Shown piece after piece: positions 17,120-24,994 of a DNA stretch of 64,000 nucleotides. Within the stretch, counting starts at the first letter, position 1. Each line of letters starts with the position of its first letter. The stretch is from Streptomyces scopuliridis RB72 (lineage in GTDB: Bacteria; Actinomycetota; Actinomycetes; Streptomycetales; Streptomycetaceae). The notes beneath the pieces are model-generated. The model was not told the origin of the DNA. It made no database searches and worked only from the letters and a program-made list of their open reading frames with translations. A program made the translations under genes and the position numbers. The stretch spans positions 124,001 through 188,000 of the forward strand of contig NZ_JOEI01000006.1 of assembly GCF_000718095.1 (NCBI RefSeq). Direction: 5' to 3'.

Positions 17120-17572
17120 ATGACCCCAGCCCACCAAGAGGCATCCGCGTCTGAGCCCGAGTTCTCTCCGGTTCTCCAGGAGGATCGGCTGAACTACACG
17201 CCCACCGCCGGCAGCGTCAGCCTCGCGCGGCGGCGCGCCGCGCGGCTCGTCACCCAGTGGGGGCACCCCGAACTCGCCTGGTCCACCGCCCTGGTGGTCA
17301 GCGAGCTCGCCACCAACGCCCTGCTGCACGGCAGCTTGCGCGACCGCCTCTTCCAGGTACGGACCACCCTCCGGCCGAAGACCCTCCGTATCGAGGTCAG
17401 TGACCCGCGCGGAGAGCGACTGCCGAGTCTGCGCATCGCCGAGGACGACGAATGCTTCGGCCGGGGACTGCACATCGTCACGCAACTCGCGGACCGCTGG
17501 GGCACCCGGCCCCGGAGCGTCGGCAAGACCGTTTATGCCGAGCTCGACGTTCGGACGGATACGGCACGGTGA
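17120..17572 (+). CDS. ATP-binding protein, anti-sigma-factor kinase-like
   Basis: A 150-residue GHKL-type ATPase domain resembling RsbW/SpoIIAB-like Ser kinases. The N-box is ALVVSELATNALLHG and the G-box is GRGLHIVTQLADRWG. The catalytic core is complete but there is no sensor domain. Such proteins accompany WhiJ-like regulators in Streptomyces and may modulate their partner by phosphorylation or binding. The ATG at 17120 follows GGAAAGG ten bases upstream; the longer open frame from 17012 lacks a ribosome site. It overlaps the next small gene by four bases (GTGA). Confidence 0.85.
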   Translation: MTPAHQEASASEPEFSPVLQEDRLNYTPTAGSVSLARRRAARLVTQWGHPELAWSTALVVSELATNALLHGSLRDRLFQVRTTLRPKTLRIEVSDPRGERLPSLRIAEDDECFGRGLHIVTQLADRWGTRPRSVGKTVYAELDVRTDTAR

Positions 17573-17814
17573 TCGACCCCTTCACCGACAGGGCGTTGTG
17601 GGGCGTCGTCGCGCTCGCCATCAGCCTCATCGTGCTGGTCATCGGCATTCTGTACGCGGCAACCTGGCGCCCCGAGCATGAGCCACCCCAGGCCCCGGCG
17701 ACCGCCGAAGAGGCGTACACGTACACCTGTTACTGCCACCGGGAACCGGTCCACATCACCCTCCGTGCCTCCGAACTCCCACGCAGACACGCACGCGGTC
17801 ACTGGAGACGGTGA
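17569..17814 (+). CDS. Small single-pass membrane protein
   Basis: An 81-residue protein starting at a GTG that overlaps the stop of the ATPase gene (GTGA), so it is co-translated with it. One membrane helix (LWGVVALAISLIVLVIGILY, residues ~10-29) is followed by a short hydrophilic tail containing TYTCYCHREPVHI, with a Cys-x-Cys pair. No family is recognised. The tail ends in a basic stretch (RRHARGHWRR). It may anchor or report to the WhiJ-type module, but this is inference from position only. Confidence 0.6.
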   Translation: MIDPFTDRALWGVVALAISLIVLVIGILYAATWRPEHEPPQAPATAEEAYTYTCYCHREPVHITLRASELPRRHARGHWRR

Positions 17815-17995
17815 GGGCCGAGGGGTAGTCGGGGTGGGCCGGGGGGTTTGGTGTCGGGTGGGGGCCGCCCCTCAGGTTTCAGTTTCGCGGTTGCGGGCCG
17901 GGCGTCAAGGGCGCTCCTTCGTCGCGTCGGCAAGCCGATGACCTCCGGTCCCCCTTGACACCCGACCCTCCACCGCAAGTGCAGCTTCGTGGAGG

Positions 17996-18025
17996 GGCGG
18001 CCCGGGGGGGGAGGGGTCCCCGGGG
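17996..18025 (+). repeat. Left arm of a G/C-rich inverted repeat
   Basis: This 30-base arm, GGCGGCCC followed by an eight-G run and GAGGGGTCCCCGGGG, is the reverse complement of 18391-18419 apart from a small difference in run length. The arms enclose about 365 bases. Confidence 0.85.
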
Positions 18026-18390
18026 AAGCTCCCTTGTTCCTGGGGTCCGTTCCCGGCCTCCTGGCCGGTGGTGGGGGCGCAATCGTGGAGTGGGGCGGCC
18101 CGGAGCCAGCTCAGCGGGCATATGTGAGTGGGTAGTTGAGCTTCATGCCCCGCTGGTGACGGTCCGTTGTCGGGTGTTCCTGTAGTCCGAGACGGACGGA
18201 GCCCTCAGCCTGACCTGTATGTCCCGGTTTGGTTGGCCATTTGGAGGGTCCTCCGGGCGGTGATGCGTCCTCGTGCCAGGTAACCGGGCAGCGGGGCACA
18301 TCACGGCCTCTCAACGGCCCACTTGCCACCTCACCCGTCACACCCACCCCACCGCCCACACCCCCGCCAGCGGGGCCCACCAACTCAGCC

Positions 18391-18419
18391 CCCCGGGGAC
18401 CCCTCCCCCCGGGGCCGCC
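18391..18419 (-). repeat. Right arm of the G/C-rich inverted repeat
   Basis: CCCCGGGGACCCCTC followed by a C-run and GGGGCCGCC mirrors 17996-18025. Together the arms could form a long-range stem or mark the ends of a small element. Confidence 0.85.
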
Positions 18420-18493
18420 CGTGGGGAAGGCGTCTTCCGGAGCCCGCACGGTGTCCGGGACGAACGCCGACCGATCGTGCGCGGGACGAACGA

Positions 18494-18528
18494 AGAGCCC
18501 CACGGCCGCGTGCGCGCCGTGGGGCTCT
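18494..18528 (-). terminator. Terminator of the first bkd operon
   Basis: AGAGCCCCACGG (18494-18505) and CCGTGGGGCTCT (18517-18528) form a perfect 12-bp stem with an 11-nt loop, starting 29 bases after the bkdC1 stop codon. Confidence 0.85.
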
Positions 18529-18556
18529 GTCGTCGGGGCGCTTGGGCCCCGTGTGC

Positions 18557-19999
18557 TTACGCCCAGGTGATCAGGCGCTTCGGCTGTTCCAGGATCGCGG
18601 CGATGTCCGCCAGGACCTGGGAGCCCAGGGCGCCGTCGACCAGGCGGTGGTCGAAGGAGAGCGCCAGTGTGGTGACCTGGCGGGGCTTCACCTTGCCCTT
18701 GTGGACCCACGGCTGGAGCTTGATCGCGCCGACCGCCAGGATCGCGGACTCCCCCGGGTTGAGGATCGGCGTACCGGTGTCGACGCCGAAGACGCCGACG
18801 TTGGTGATCGTCACCGTACCGCCCTGCATGGCCGCCGGGGTCGTCCTGCCCTCGCGGGCCGTGGACACCAGCTCCCCCAGCGCTTCGGCCAGTTGGGGCA
18901 GCGTCTTGTCGTGCGCGTCCTTGATGTTCGGGACGATCAGACCGCGCGGGGTCGCCGCCGCGATGCCCAGGTTGACGTAGTGCTTGAGGACGATCTCCTG
19001 ATTCGCTTCGTCCCAGGCCGCGTTGACCTCGGGGTTCCGCTTGATCGCGACCAGCAGCGCCTTGGCGATGAGCAGCAGCGGGTTGACCCGCAGGCCCGCC
19101 ATGTCCTTGTCGGACTTCAGCTCCTCGACCAGCTTCATCGTGCGCGTCACATCGACGGTGATGAACTCCGTGACATGCGGCGCGGTGAACGCGCTGCCCA
19201 CCATGGCCGCCGCCGTGGCCTTCCGTACGCCCTTGATCGGGATACGGGTCTCCCGGCCGGCCGTCACGCCGGCCGCCTGGGCCGCCGTCGTCGGCTCGGC
19301 AACCGGAGCCGGGGCCTGAGCCGCGACCGCCGGTTCGGCAGCAGGAGCGGGAGCCGTCGCCGCGTGGACGTCCTCGCGCGTGATGATCCCGCCCGGACCC
19401 GTCGGCGTGATCGTCGCCAGGTCCACGCCGAGGTCCTTGGCGAGCTTGCGTACGGGGGGCTTGGCCAGCGGACGGGGCTGCGGGGGCGTGCCCGTGTGCC
19501 CGTTCATCTCCGCCTGGATGGCAGCGGCCGCAGCCCCGGCGCCCGTCGCCTGCCCAGGCACCGAAGCACCGGCACCCGGAGAGCCCTTGCGCGCCCGCCG
19601 CTTCGTGGACGCCTCGGCGACCCCGTACCCGACGAGCACCGGCGTACGCCCCGTCGGTTCGGCGGGCTCGGCCGGCTCCTCGGCGACAGCGGGGGTGGCA
19701 GGCGCAGCCGGCGCCGGCTCTCCGCTGCCCGGCGCCACGTCCACCGTGATGATGGACGCGCCGACGTCGACCGTCGTGCCCTCCCCGAAGCGCAGTTCGT
19801 GCACCACCCCGTCGTACGGAATGGGCAGCTCGACGGCCGCCTTCGCGGTCTCGACCTCGCACACCACCTGGCCGTCGGTGACGGAATCGCCCGGCTGTAC
19901 GTACCACTTGAGGATCTCGGCCTCGGTGAGCCCCTCGCCCACGTCCGGCATCTTGAATTCGCGATAGCGAGCCGAAGCGGTGGAAGTGTCAGCAGTCAT
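18557..19999 (-). CDS. bkdC1: Branched-chain alpha-keto acid dehydrogenase E2 (dihydrolipoyl acyltransferase)
   Basis: A 480-residue core subunit that moves the acyl group from E1 to CoA. Residues ~12-90 are a lipoyl domain, with the lipoylated Lys in VETAKAAVELP. An Ala/Pro/Glu-rich swinging linker follows, then the E1/E3-binding domain (PPVRKLAKDLGVDLATITPT). The catalytic acyltransferase domain carries SFDHRLVDG (His-x3-Asp-Gly) near the C-terminus. I chose the ATG at 19999. A much longer open frame reaches back through the E1-beta gene in a wrong frame. It is the last gene of a minus-strand E1a-E1b-E2 operon. The complex makes branched acyl-CoA primers. No E3 gene is present. Confidence 0.93.
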   Translation of the reverse strand: MTADTSTASARYREFKMPDVGEGLTEAEILKWYVQPGDSVTDGQVVCEVETAKAAVELPIPYDGVVHELRFGEGTTVDVGASIITVDVAPGSGEPAPAAPATPAVAEEPAEPAEPTGRTPVLVGYGVAEASTKRRARKGSPGAGASVPGQATGAGAAAAAIQAEMNGHTGTPPQPRPLAKPPVRKLAKDLGVDLATITPTGPGGIITREDVHAATAPAPAAEPAVAAQAPAPVAEPTTAAQAAGVTAGRETRIPIKGVRKATAAAMVGSAFTAPHVTEFITVDVTRTMKLVEELKSDKDMAGLRVNPLLLIAKALLVAIKRNPEVNAAWDEANQEIVLKHYVNLGIAAATPRGLIVPNIKDAHDKTLPQLAEALGELVSTAREGRTTPAAMQGGTVTITNVGVFGVDTGTPILNPGESAILAVGAIKLQPWVHKGKVKPRQVTTLALSFDHRLVDGALGSQVLADIAAILEQPKRLITWA

Positions 20000-20013
20000 G
20001 GTCACGGCACTCC

Positions 20014-20994
20014 TCAGTACGCGAGCGAGCGGTCGACGGCGTCGAGCACCCGGTCCAGGCCCGGGAGGTACTCGTCCTCCAGCCGGGCCGGCGGATACGG
20101 CGCGTGGTAGCCGCCGACCCGCAGCACCGGGGCCTCCAGGTGGTAGAAGCACCGCTCCGTGAGGCGCGCGGCGATCTCCGCGCCGGAGCCGAAGAAGACC
20201 GGCGCCTCGTGCACCACGACCAGCCGGCGCGTCTTCTCCACCGACGTCTGGATCGTGTCGAAGTCGATCGGGGACATCGACCGGAGATCGACGACCTCCA
20301 GCGACTTGCCCTCCTCCTCGGCCGCCGCGGCGGCCTCCAGACAGACCTTCACCATCGGGCCGTACGCCGCGAGCGTCAGGTCCGTACCCTCCCGGGCCAC
20401 CCGCGCCCCGTGCAGCGGGCCCGGGATGGCCTCGGCGTTGACCTCGCCCTTGTCCCAGTAGCGCCGCTTCGGCTCGAAGAAGATCACCGGGTCGTCGCTC
20501 TGGATGGCCTGCTGCATCATCCAGTACGCGTCCGACGCGTTGGACGGCGAGACGATCTTCAGACCCGCGACATGCGCGAAGAGCGCCTCGGGCGACTCGC
20601 TGTGGTGCTCGACCGCGCCGATGCCGCCGCCGTACGGGATACGGATCACGACGGGCAGCTTGATCTTGCCCAGCGCGCGGGCGTGCATCTTCGCGAGCTG
20701 GGTGACGATCTGGTCGTAGGCGGGGAAGACGAAACCGTCGAACTGGATCTCCGCCACCGGCCGGTAGCCGCGCAGCGCGAGACCGATCGCCGTGCCGATG
20801 ATGCCCGACTCGGCGAGCGGGGTGTCGATGACGCGGTCCTCGCCGAAGTCCTTCTGCAGGCCGTCCGTGACCCGGAAGACGCCGCCGAGCTTGCCGACGT
20901 CCTCGCCCATGATCAGGACCTTGGGGTCGGTCTCCAGCGCCTTGCGGAGCGACTCGTTGATCGCTTTGGCGATCGGGAGCTTCTGTACGGCCAT
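20014..20994 (-). CDS. bkdB1: Branched-chain alpha-keto acid dehydrogenase E1 beta
   Basis: A 326-residue beta subunit of the thiamine-diphosphate decarboxylase component. Typical motifs include MGEDVGKLGGVFRVTDGL, DTPLAESGIIGTAIGLA (cofactor-side Glu), IPYGGGIGAVEHHSESPEA and VIFFEPKRRYW. The C-terminal transketolase-like domain ends VLDAVDRSLAY. It starts two bases after the stop of E1 alpha and is followed by E2 after 14 bases, so the three are one transcript and make the E1-E2 core. Compared with the second copy in this window it is eight residues shorter and clearly diverged. Confidence 0.93.
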   Translation of the reverse strand: MAVQKLPIAKAINESLRKALETDPKVLIMGEDVGKLGGVFRVTDGLQKDFGEDRVIDTPLAESGIIGTAIGLALRGYRPVAEIQFDGFVFPAYDQIVTQLAKMHARALGKIKLPVVIRIPYGGGIGAVEHHSESPEALFAHVAGLKIVSPSNASDAYWMMQQAIQSDDPVIFFEPKRRYWDKGEVNAEAIPGPLHGARVAREGTDLTLAAYGPMVKVCLEAAAAAEEEGKSLEVVDLRSMSPIDFDTIQTSVEKTRRLVVVHEAPVFFGSGAEIAARLTERCFYHLEAPVLRVGGYHAPYPPARLEDEYLPGLDRVLDAVDRSLAY

Positions 20995-20996
20995 GG

Positions 20997-22178
20997 CTAC
21001 TTGCCCTCCCCGGCGGAACCGCTCTGGGTGTCCTCGAACGACGCCTGGTACGCGGCGAACTGCGCGCGCTCCTCGTCGACGAGCGCGTGCCCGTCGGCGT
21101 AGACATGGTCGAAGATCGCCATGGGGTCCGGGTCGGGCATGGCCCGTACTACCTCTCGTACCCGCTTTCCGAGCGTCTCGCTCTCCTCGTCCAGAGCCGT
21201 GAAGAACGCCTCGTCGGCATGGCCCTCCCGCTCCAGGTAGCGGCGCAGCCGCAGGATCGGGTCCTTGGCCTCCCAGGCCTCCCGCTCCTCGTCCCGGCGG
21301 TACTTGGTCGGGTCGTCGGAGGTGGTGTGCGCGCCCATCCGGTACGTGAAGGCCTCGACCAGCGTGGGCCCCTCGCCCCGGCGGGCCCGCTCCAGCGCGG
21401 AGCGGGTCACGGCGAGACAGGCCAGTACGTCATTGCCGTCGACCCGGACGCCGGGGAAGCCGTACCCCTGCGCGCGCTGGTAGAGCGGCACCCGGGTCTG
21501 CTTCTCGGTCGGCTCGGAGATCGCCCACTGGTTGTTCTGGCAGAAGAAGACCACCGGCGCGTTGTAGACCGCGGCGAAGGTGAACGACTCGGCGACATCG
21601 CCCTGGCTGGAGGCGCCGTCCCCGAAGTACGCGATCACGGCCGAGTCCGCGCCGTCCTTGGCGACGCCCATGGCGTAGCCGGTGGCGTGCAGGGTCTGGG
21701 AGCCGATGACGATGGTGTAGAGGTGGAAATTGTTGCTGTTGGGGTCCCAGCCTCCGTGGTTCACGCCACGGAACATGCCCAGCAGATTCGTCGGGTCGAC
21801 CCCGCGGCACCAGGCCACGCCGTGCTCACGGTAGGTCGGGAAGACATAGTCGTCGTCGCGCAGCGCGCGACCCGAGCCGATCTGCGCGGCCTCCTGGCCC
21901 AGCAGTGATGCCCACAGTCCCAGCTCGCCCTGGCGCTGGAGCGCCGTTGCCTCGGCGTCGAAGCGGCGGGTCAGGACCATGTCCCGGTACAGCCCGCGCA
22001 ACTCCTCCGGGGTCAGATCGATCCCGTAGTCCGGGTGCTCGACCCGCTCGCCCTCGGGGCTGAGCAGTTGTACGAGCTGCGGCTCGGAACTCTGTGGCTG
22101 CGGCGTCCTCTTGGCGCTTGCGCGCTTGGTGCCGCTGCTGCGTCGCGGTTTGCGAGCGGCAGTGCTCTCCACGGTCAC
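20997..22178 (-). CDS. bkdA1: Branched-chain alpha-keto acid dehydrogenase E1 alpha
   Basis: A 393-residue alpha subunit that binds thiamine diphosphate through the GDG-N motif ([23 protein letters not shown]); [19 protein letters not shown] is typical too. It has a basic Lys/Arg/Ser-rich N-terminal tail of ~30 residues. The GTG at 22178 follows GGAGGAG by seven bases. It is the first gene of the operon and divergent from a response regulator across a 309-base region. The complex decarboxylates the keto acids of valine, leucine and isoleucine to provide branched starter units for fatty acids and polyketides. I recall this operon paired with a second one in S. coelicolor, as here. Confidence 0.93.
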   Translation of the reverse strand: MTVESTAARKPRRSSGTKRASAKRTPQPQSSEPQLVQLLSPEGERVEHPDYGIDLTPEELRGLYRDMVLTRRFDAEATALQRQGELGLWASLLGQEAAQIGSGRALRDDDYVFPTYREHGVAWCRGVDPTNLLGMFRGVNHGGWDPNSNNFHLYTIVIGSQTLHATGYAMGVAKDGADSAVIAYFGDGASSQGDVAESFTFAAVYNAPVVFFCQNNQWAISEPTEKQTRVPLYQRAQGYGFPGVRVDGNDVLACLAVTRSALERARRGEGPTLVEAFTYRMGAHTTSDDPTKYRRDEEREAWEAKDPILRLRRYLEREGHADEAFFTALDEESETLGKRVREVVRAMPDPDPMAIFDHVYADGHALVDEERAQFAAYQASFEDTQSGSAGEGK

Positions 22179-22487
22179 GTGCGTGCTCCTCCGTCTGTCC
22201 GGCCCCCGGGATCCGCCGGGAACCAGTGCGGCTCGCCTGTTTCCGCCGCGTGCACGGGGTGGGTGCGACCCGGCCGGGACAGGCGTGACAGGTGCCCCGG
22301 CGAGCGCCCTGTCACAGGCACGTTACCCAGTGGGCGGCATTACTGCGAAACCCCATCTGACCTGCAATTTTGCTTGGATTTCCAAGTAAATCGACAAAGT
22401 CTGGAACAACCACTGGTCACAGCCTTGCAGGCCGCCGGAACAACGGCACGTTATCCCGCTGATCTGCGGCAGGGAAGGGGTGAATGT
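22179..22487. promoter_or_regulatory. Divergent bkdA1/response-regulator region with palindrome
   Basis: This 309-base gene-free region holds both promoters. Its response-regulator side (about 22340-22487) is much less GC-rich than the surroundings. CTTGGATTTCCAAG (22373-22386) has perfect 6-bp arms around TT and lies 102 bases before the response regulator and 195 before bkdA1. It is a candidate operator for the response regulator or for an Lrp-type protein. GGGAAGGGG at 22472-22480 is the ribosome site of the response regulator. Confidence 0.5.
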
Positions 22488-23159
22488 GTGAGACTGAATT
22501 CTGTGTACAAGGACGGAAAAATTACAGTATTTCTCGTTGATGACCATGAAGTCGTCCGCAGAGGCGTCTACGAGCTTCTCTCCGTCGAGGACGACATCGA
22601 GGTCGTCGGAGAAGCGGGTACGGCGGCGGACGCGACGGCCAGGATCCCGGCGACCCGGCCCGATGTGGCGGTGCTGGACGTCCGGCTGCCGGACGGCAGC
22701 GGCGTGGAGGTCTGCCGGGAGATCCGCTCCCGGGACGAAACCATCAAGTGCCTGATGCTCACCTCGTTCGCGGACGACGAGGCGCTCTTCGACGCGATCA
22801 TGGCCGGGGCCTCGGGTTACGTACTCAAGGCGATCCGCGGCAGCGAGCTGCTGACGGCGGTACGGGACGTGGCGGCGGGGCGGTCGCTGCTCGATCCGGA
22901 GGCGACGGCGCGGGTGCTGGAGCGGCTGCGTACGGGCAACACCCCGAAGGACGACAAGCTGGCCGGCCTCACCGACCAGGAGCGCAAGATCCTGAATCTG
23001 ATCGGCGAGGGCATGACCAACCGCGCGATCGGCGAGGAACTGCATCTCGCCGAGAAGACGATCAAGAACTATGTCTCCAGCCTGCTCTCCAAGCTGGGGA
23101 TGGAGCGCCGGTCGCAGGCGGCCGCGTATGTGGCGCGCCTTCAGGCGGAGAAGCCCTGA
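22488..23159 (+). CDS. NarL/LuxR-family response regulator, orphan
   Basis: A 223-residue two-component regulator. The receiver domain (residues ~8-125) has the acidic pocket VDDHE, the phospho-acceptor Asp in [13 protein letters not shown], Thr/Ser in MLTSFADDE and Lys in [11 protein letters not shown] LuxR-type helix-turn-helix follows ([40 protein letters not shown]). The overall form is that of DevR/DosR. No histidine kinase lies beside it, so it is an orphan in this window. I chose the GTG at 22488 because GGGAAGGGG precedes it; the frame is open much further upstream through unlikely coding sequence. Confidence 0.9.
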   Translation: MRLNSVYKDGKITVFLVDDHEVVRRGVYELLSVEDDIEVVGEAGTAADATARIPATRPDVAVLDVRLPDGSGVEVCREIRSRDETIKCLMLTSFADDEALFDAIMAGASGYVLKAIRGSELLTAVRDVAAGRSLLDPEATARVLERLRTGNTPKDDKLAGLTDQERKILNLIGEGMTNRAIGEELHLAEKTIKNYVSSLLSKLGMERRSQAAAYVARLQAEKP

Positions 23160-23299
23160 GCCGAACCAGGCAAAGCCAAGAAGTCCCGAACCGGGCAAAT
23201 ACCGCAGCGCGTACCGCATCGGGCCCCGTCCTAATCGGGACCTACGTCCTGTGCATACGGGGCCGCGTCCTCTGTTGGCGCGGACTTCGGTGACGGACA

Positions 23300-23737
23300 G
23301 TGGACGACATGTCCACCGAGGAACTCCGAGCCGAACTCCGCGCCATCGACCTGCTCCGCCGGGTGTCGTACGGGCGGGTGGCGACGAGTATGCGCGCGAT
23401 GCCGTTCGTGGCGCCCGCCCGCCATGTCGTGGCCGGCGGATCCGTCCTGCTGCGCATGCACGCGGGTCTCGGCTACCACCGGGCATGCGGCGCCGGCGTG
23501 GTGGCGTACGGGGCGGACAACTTCAGCAGCGACGAGGTGGACCGGTGGTCGGTGCAGTTCACCGGCACCGCCGAGATCATCGAACCGACGGCCCCCGAGA
23601 GGGAAATGTTCGGCACGGGCCCGCACCGCGTGGACGGTGAACCCTTCGATCCGGTCTATATACGGCTTACGCCCCAGTTCGTCACCGTACATACGCTCGA
23701 CTATTCCTTGGAGCGACGAAGCCAACACGTTGCGTGA
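23300..23737 (+). CDS. Pyridoxamine 5'-phosphate oxidase family protein
   Basis: A 145-residue small flavin- or deazaflavin-binding split-barrel protein: LLRRVSYGRVATS, AMPFVAPARHVVAGGSVLLRM, VVAYGADNFSS and a C-terminal strand YIRLTPQFVTVHTLDY. Members of this broad family in actinobacteria often bind F420 or FMN; the cofactor and substrate are not readable here. The start is either the GTG at 23300 or the ATG at 23309, three codons later. Only 15 bases separate it from the phosphotransferase gene downstream, so they may be co-transcribed. Confidence 0.75.
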   Translation: MDDMSTEELRAELRAIDLLRRVSYGRVATSMRAMPFVAPARHVVAGGSVLLRMHAGLGYHRACGAGVVAYGADNFSSDEVDRWSVQFTGTAEIIEPTAPEREMFGTGPHRVDGEPFDPVYIRLTPQFVTVHTLDYSLERRSQHVA

Positions 23738-23752
23738 TCTAACATCTGACAA

Positions 23753-24961
23753 GTGCCGCGCTCATATGAATTCGCCGCACCTGCTGCGACCGCCGTGATC
23801 CCCATTCCCGCGCCTGCCGCCGCTCGTGCACCTCGTACCGTGCTTCCCCCCGTACATCCCTCCGCACCACCGCACCCGTCCGCACCACCGCACCCCTCCA
23901 CCCCGCTCCACCCGTCGGCCCCGCCGCACCCCTCCGCCCCCCTGCACTCCACCCTCCCGCTCCACGCCGCCGCTCCCCCCGTCCGGGCGCTGCTCCGCCG
24001 CTACCGGAACGCGGGCGAGCCGCTCTCCTGCGAACCGGTCGCCCAAGGGCTCCTCAACCGCGGCTACCGGCTCCTCACCACCCGGGGCGCCTACTTCCTC
24101 AAGCACCATCTGGACGGCGACCGCGACACCATCACGCGCCAGCACCGCGCCACCGAGCGGCTCCGGACGCTCGGCGTGCCCGTCGCCCCGCCCGTCGAGA
24201 ACACCGACGGCGAGACCGTCGCGGTCATCGGCGGCCACTGCTACGCCCTGCACCCGTGGATCGACGGACGCCATCGCGACGGCTCCCAGCTGTCGACGGC
24301 GGGGTCGCACGACCTCGGCGCGCTCCTCGGGCTGGTGCACACCTGTCTGGAGCGGGTCATGGAGCCGGACCCGCCGGCGCTCGCGTATGTCAGCCCCGAC
24401 CCCGCCGACACCTTCGACCTCATCGACGAGCTGCTCTCCCTGGCCCGCGGCCGCACCCGCAGGGACGTCTTCGACGCGCTGGCCGAACACCGCCTCATGG
24501 AACGCCGGGACCTGCTGGAACTCCACGCCCACCGCCGGCCGCCGCCCGGCGCGGAACCGGCCACGGGCTGGGTGCACGGCGACTTCCACCCGCTGAATCT
24601 GCTCTACCGGGGCGACGAACCGGTCGCGATCATCGACTGGGACCGGCTCGGCGTCCAGCCGCGCGCCGAGGAGGCGGTGCGGGCCGCGGCGATCTTCTTC
24701 GTCCGGCCGACGGGCGAGCTGGAGCTGACGAAGGTACGGGCGTACGCGCGCGCCTACCGCCGGGCGGCCGGAGCCCGCGCCTCCGAACTGGCCGCGGCCG
24801 TCCACCGGGTGTGGTGGGAGCGGCTCAACGACTTCTGGATACTGCGCTGGCGCTACCAGCTGGACGACCGAAGGGCCGACCCGCTGTTCGCTGCGGTGTC
24901 GGCCCTCGCGGTGTGGTGGACGCGGGAGTACGAGGCGGTGCGCGAGGCCTTCGCCGGCTGA
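23753..24961 (+). CDS. Phosphotransferase family protein (APH-like kinase fold)
   Basis: A 402-residue protein with the aminoglycoside-phosphotransferase/homoserine-kinase fold. The kinase region starts at ~75 (LLRRYRNAGEPLSCEPVAQGL, then the Lys in AYFLKHHLDGD). The catalytic motif is GWVHGDFHPLNLLYRG with the metal-binding IIDWDRLG. The first ~70 residues are a low-complexity run of His-Pro-Ser-Ala-Pro units (HPSAPPHPSAPP type), unlike any catalytic region. CotS-like and choline-kinase-like enzymes share this core, so the substrate is unknown. There is no evidence of antibiotic resistance. The GTG at 23753 is used; a start nearer the kinase domain is also possible. Confidence 0.8.
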   Translation: MPRSYEFAAPAATAVIPIPAPAAARAPRTVLPPVHPSAPPHPSAPPHPSTPLHPSAPPHPSAPLHSTLPLHAAAPPVRALLRRYRNAGEPLSCEPVAQGLLNRGYRLLTTRGAYFLKHHLDGDRDTITRQHRATERLRTLGVPVAPPVENTDGETVAVIGGHCYALHPWIDGRHRDGSQLSTAGSHDLGALLGLVHTCLERVMEPDPPALAYVSPDPADTFDLIDELLSLARGRTRRDVFDALAEHRLMERRDLLELHAHRRPPPGAEPATGWVHGDFHPLNLLYRGDEPVAIIDWDRLGVQPRAEEAVRAAAIFFVRPTGELELTKVRAYARAYRRAAGARASELAAAVHRVWWERLNDFWILRWRYQLDDRRADPLFAAVSALAVWWTREYEAVREAFAG

Positions 24962-24994
24962 TCCCGGCTCAGGGAGCGGCGCGCGGCCCGCCGG

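Larger units (their letters stand above)
17815..18556. other. 742-base gap without a recognisable gene
   Basis: The stretch between the small membrane gene and bkdC1 has three layers. First, a G-run-rich segment (17815-18030). Then a clearly less GC-rich island (about 18120-18245) whose possible reading frames have poor third-position GC. Then a C-rich segment and the bkdC1 terminator. Two 11-residue minus-strand frames exist in the island: 18205-18240, preceded by GGAGG nine bases upstream, and 18111-18146. GGAGG-GT-CCTCC (18243-18254) would hide that ribosome site in a hairpin. I see no certain gene; a small RNA, leader peptide or element remnant is possible. Confidence 0.5.

Noticed and set aside
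18111..18146. An 11-residue peptide gene (MKLNYPLTYAR)
   Set aside because: No ribosome site stands before it and third positions are not GC-rich; kept only as part of the unexplained gap.
18557..21106. An 849-residue minus-strand open frame appearing to fuse E1 beta and E2
   Set aside because: Its first half is E1 beta read in the wrong frame; the E2 gene begins at the ATG at 19999 and E1 beta has its own frame ending at 20014.
23753..24961. Aminoglycoside resistance gene
   Set aside because: Only the general kinase fold is shared; the sequence lacks the close similarity expected of resistance enzymes, and the context is not a resistance locus.
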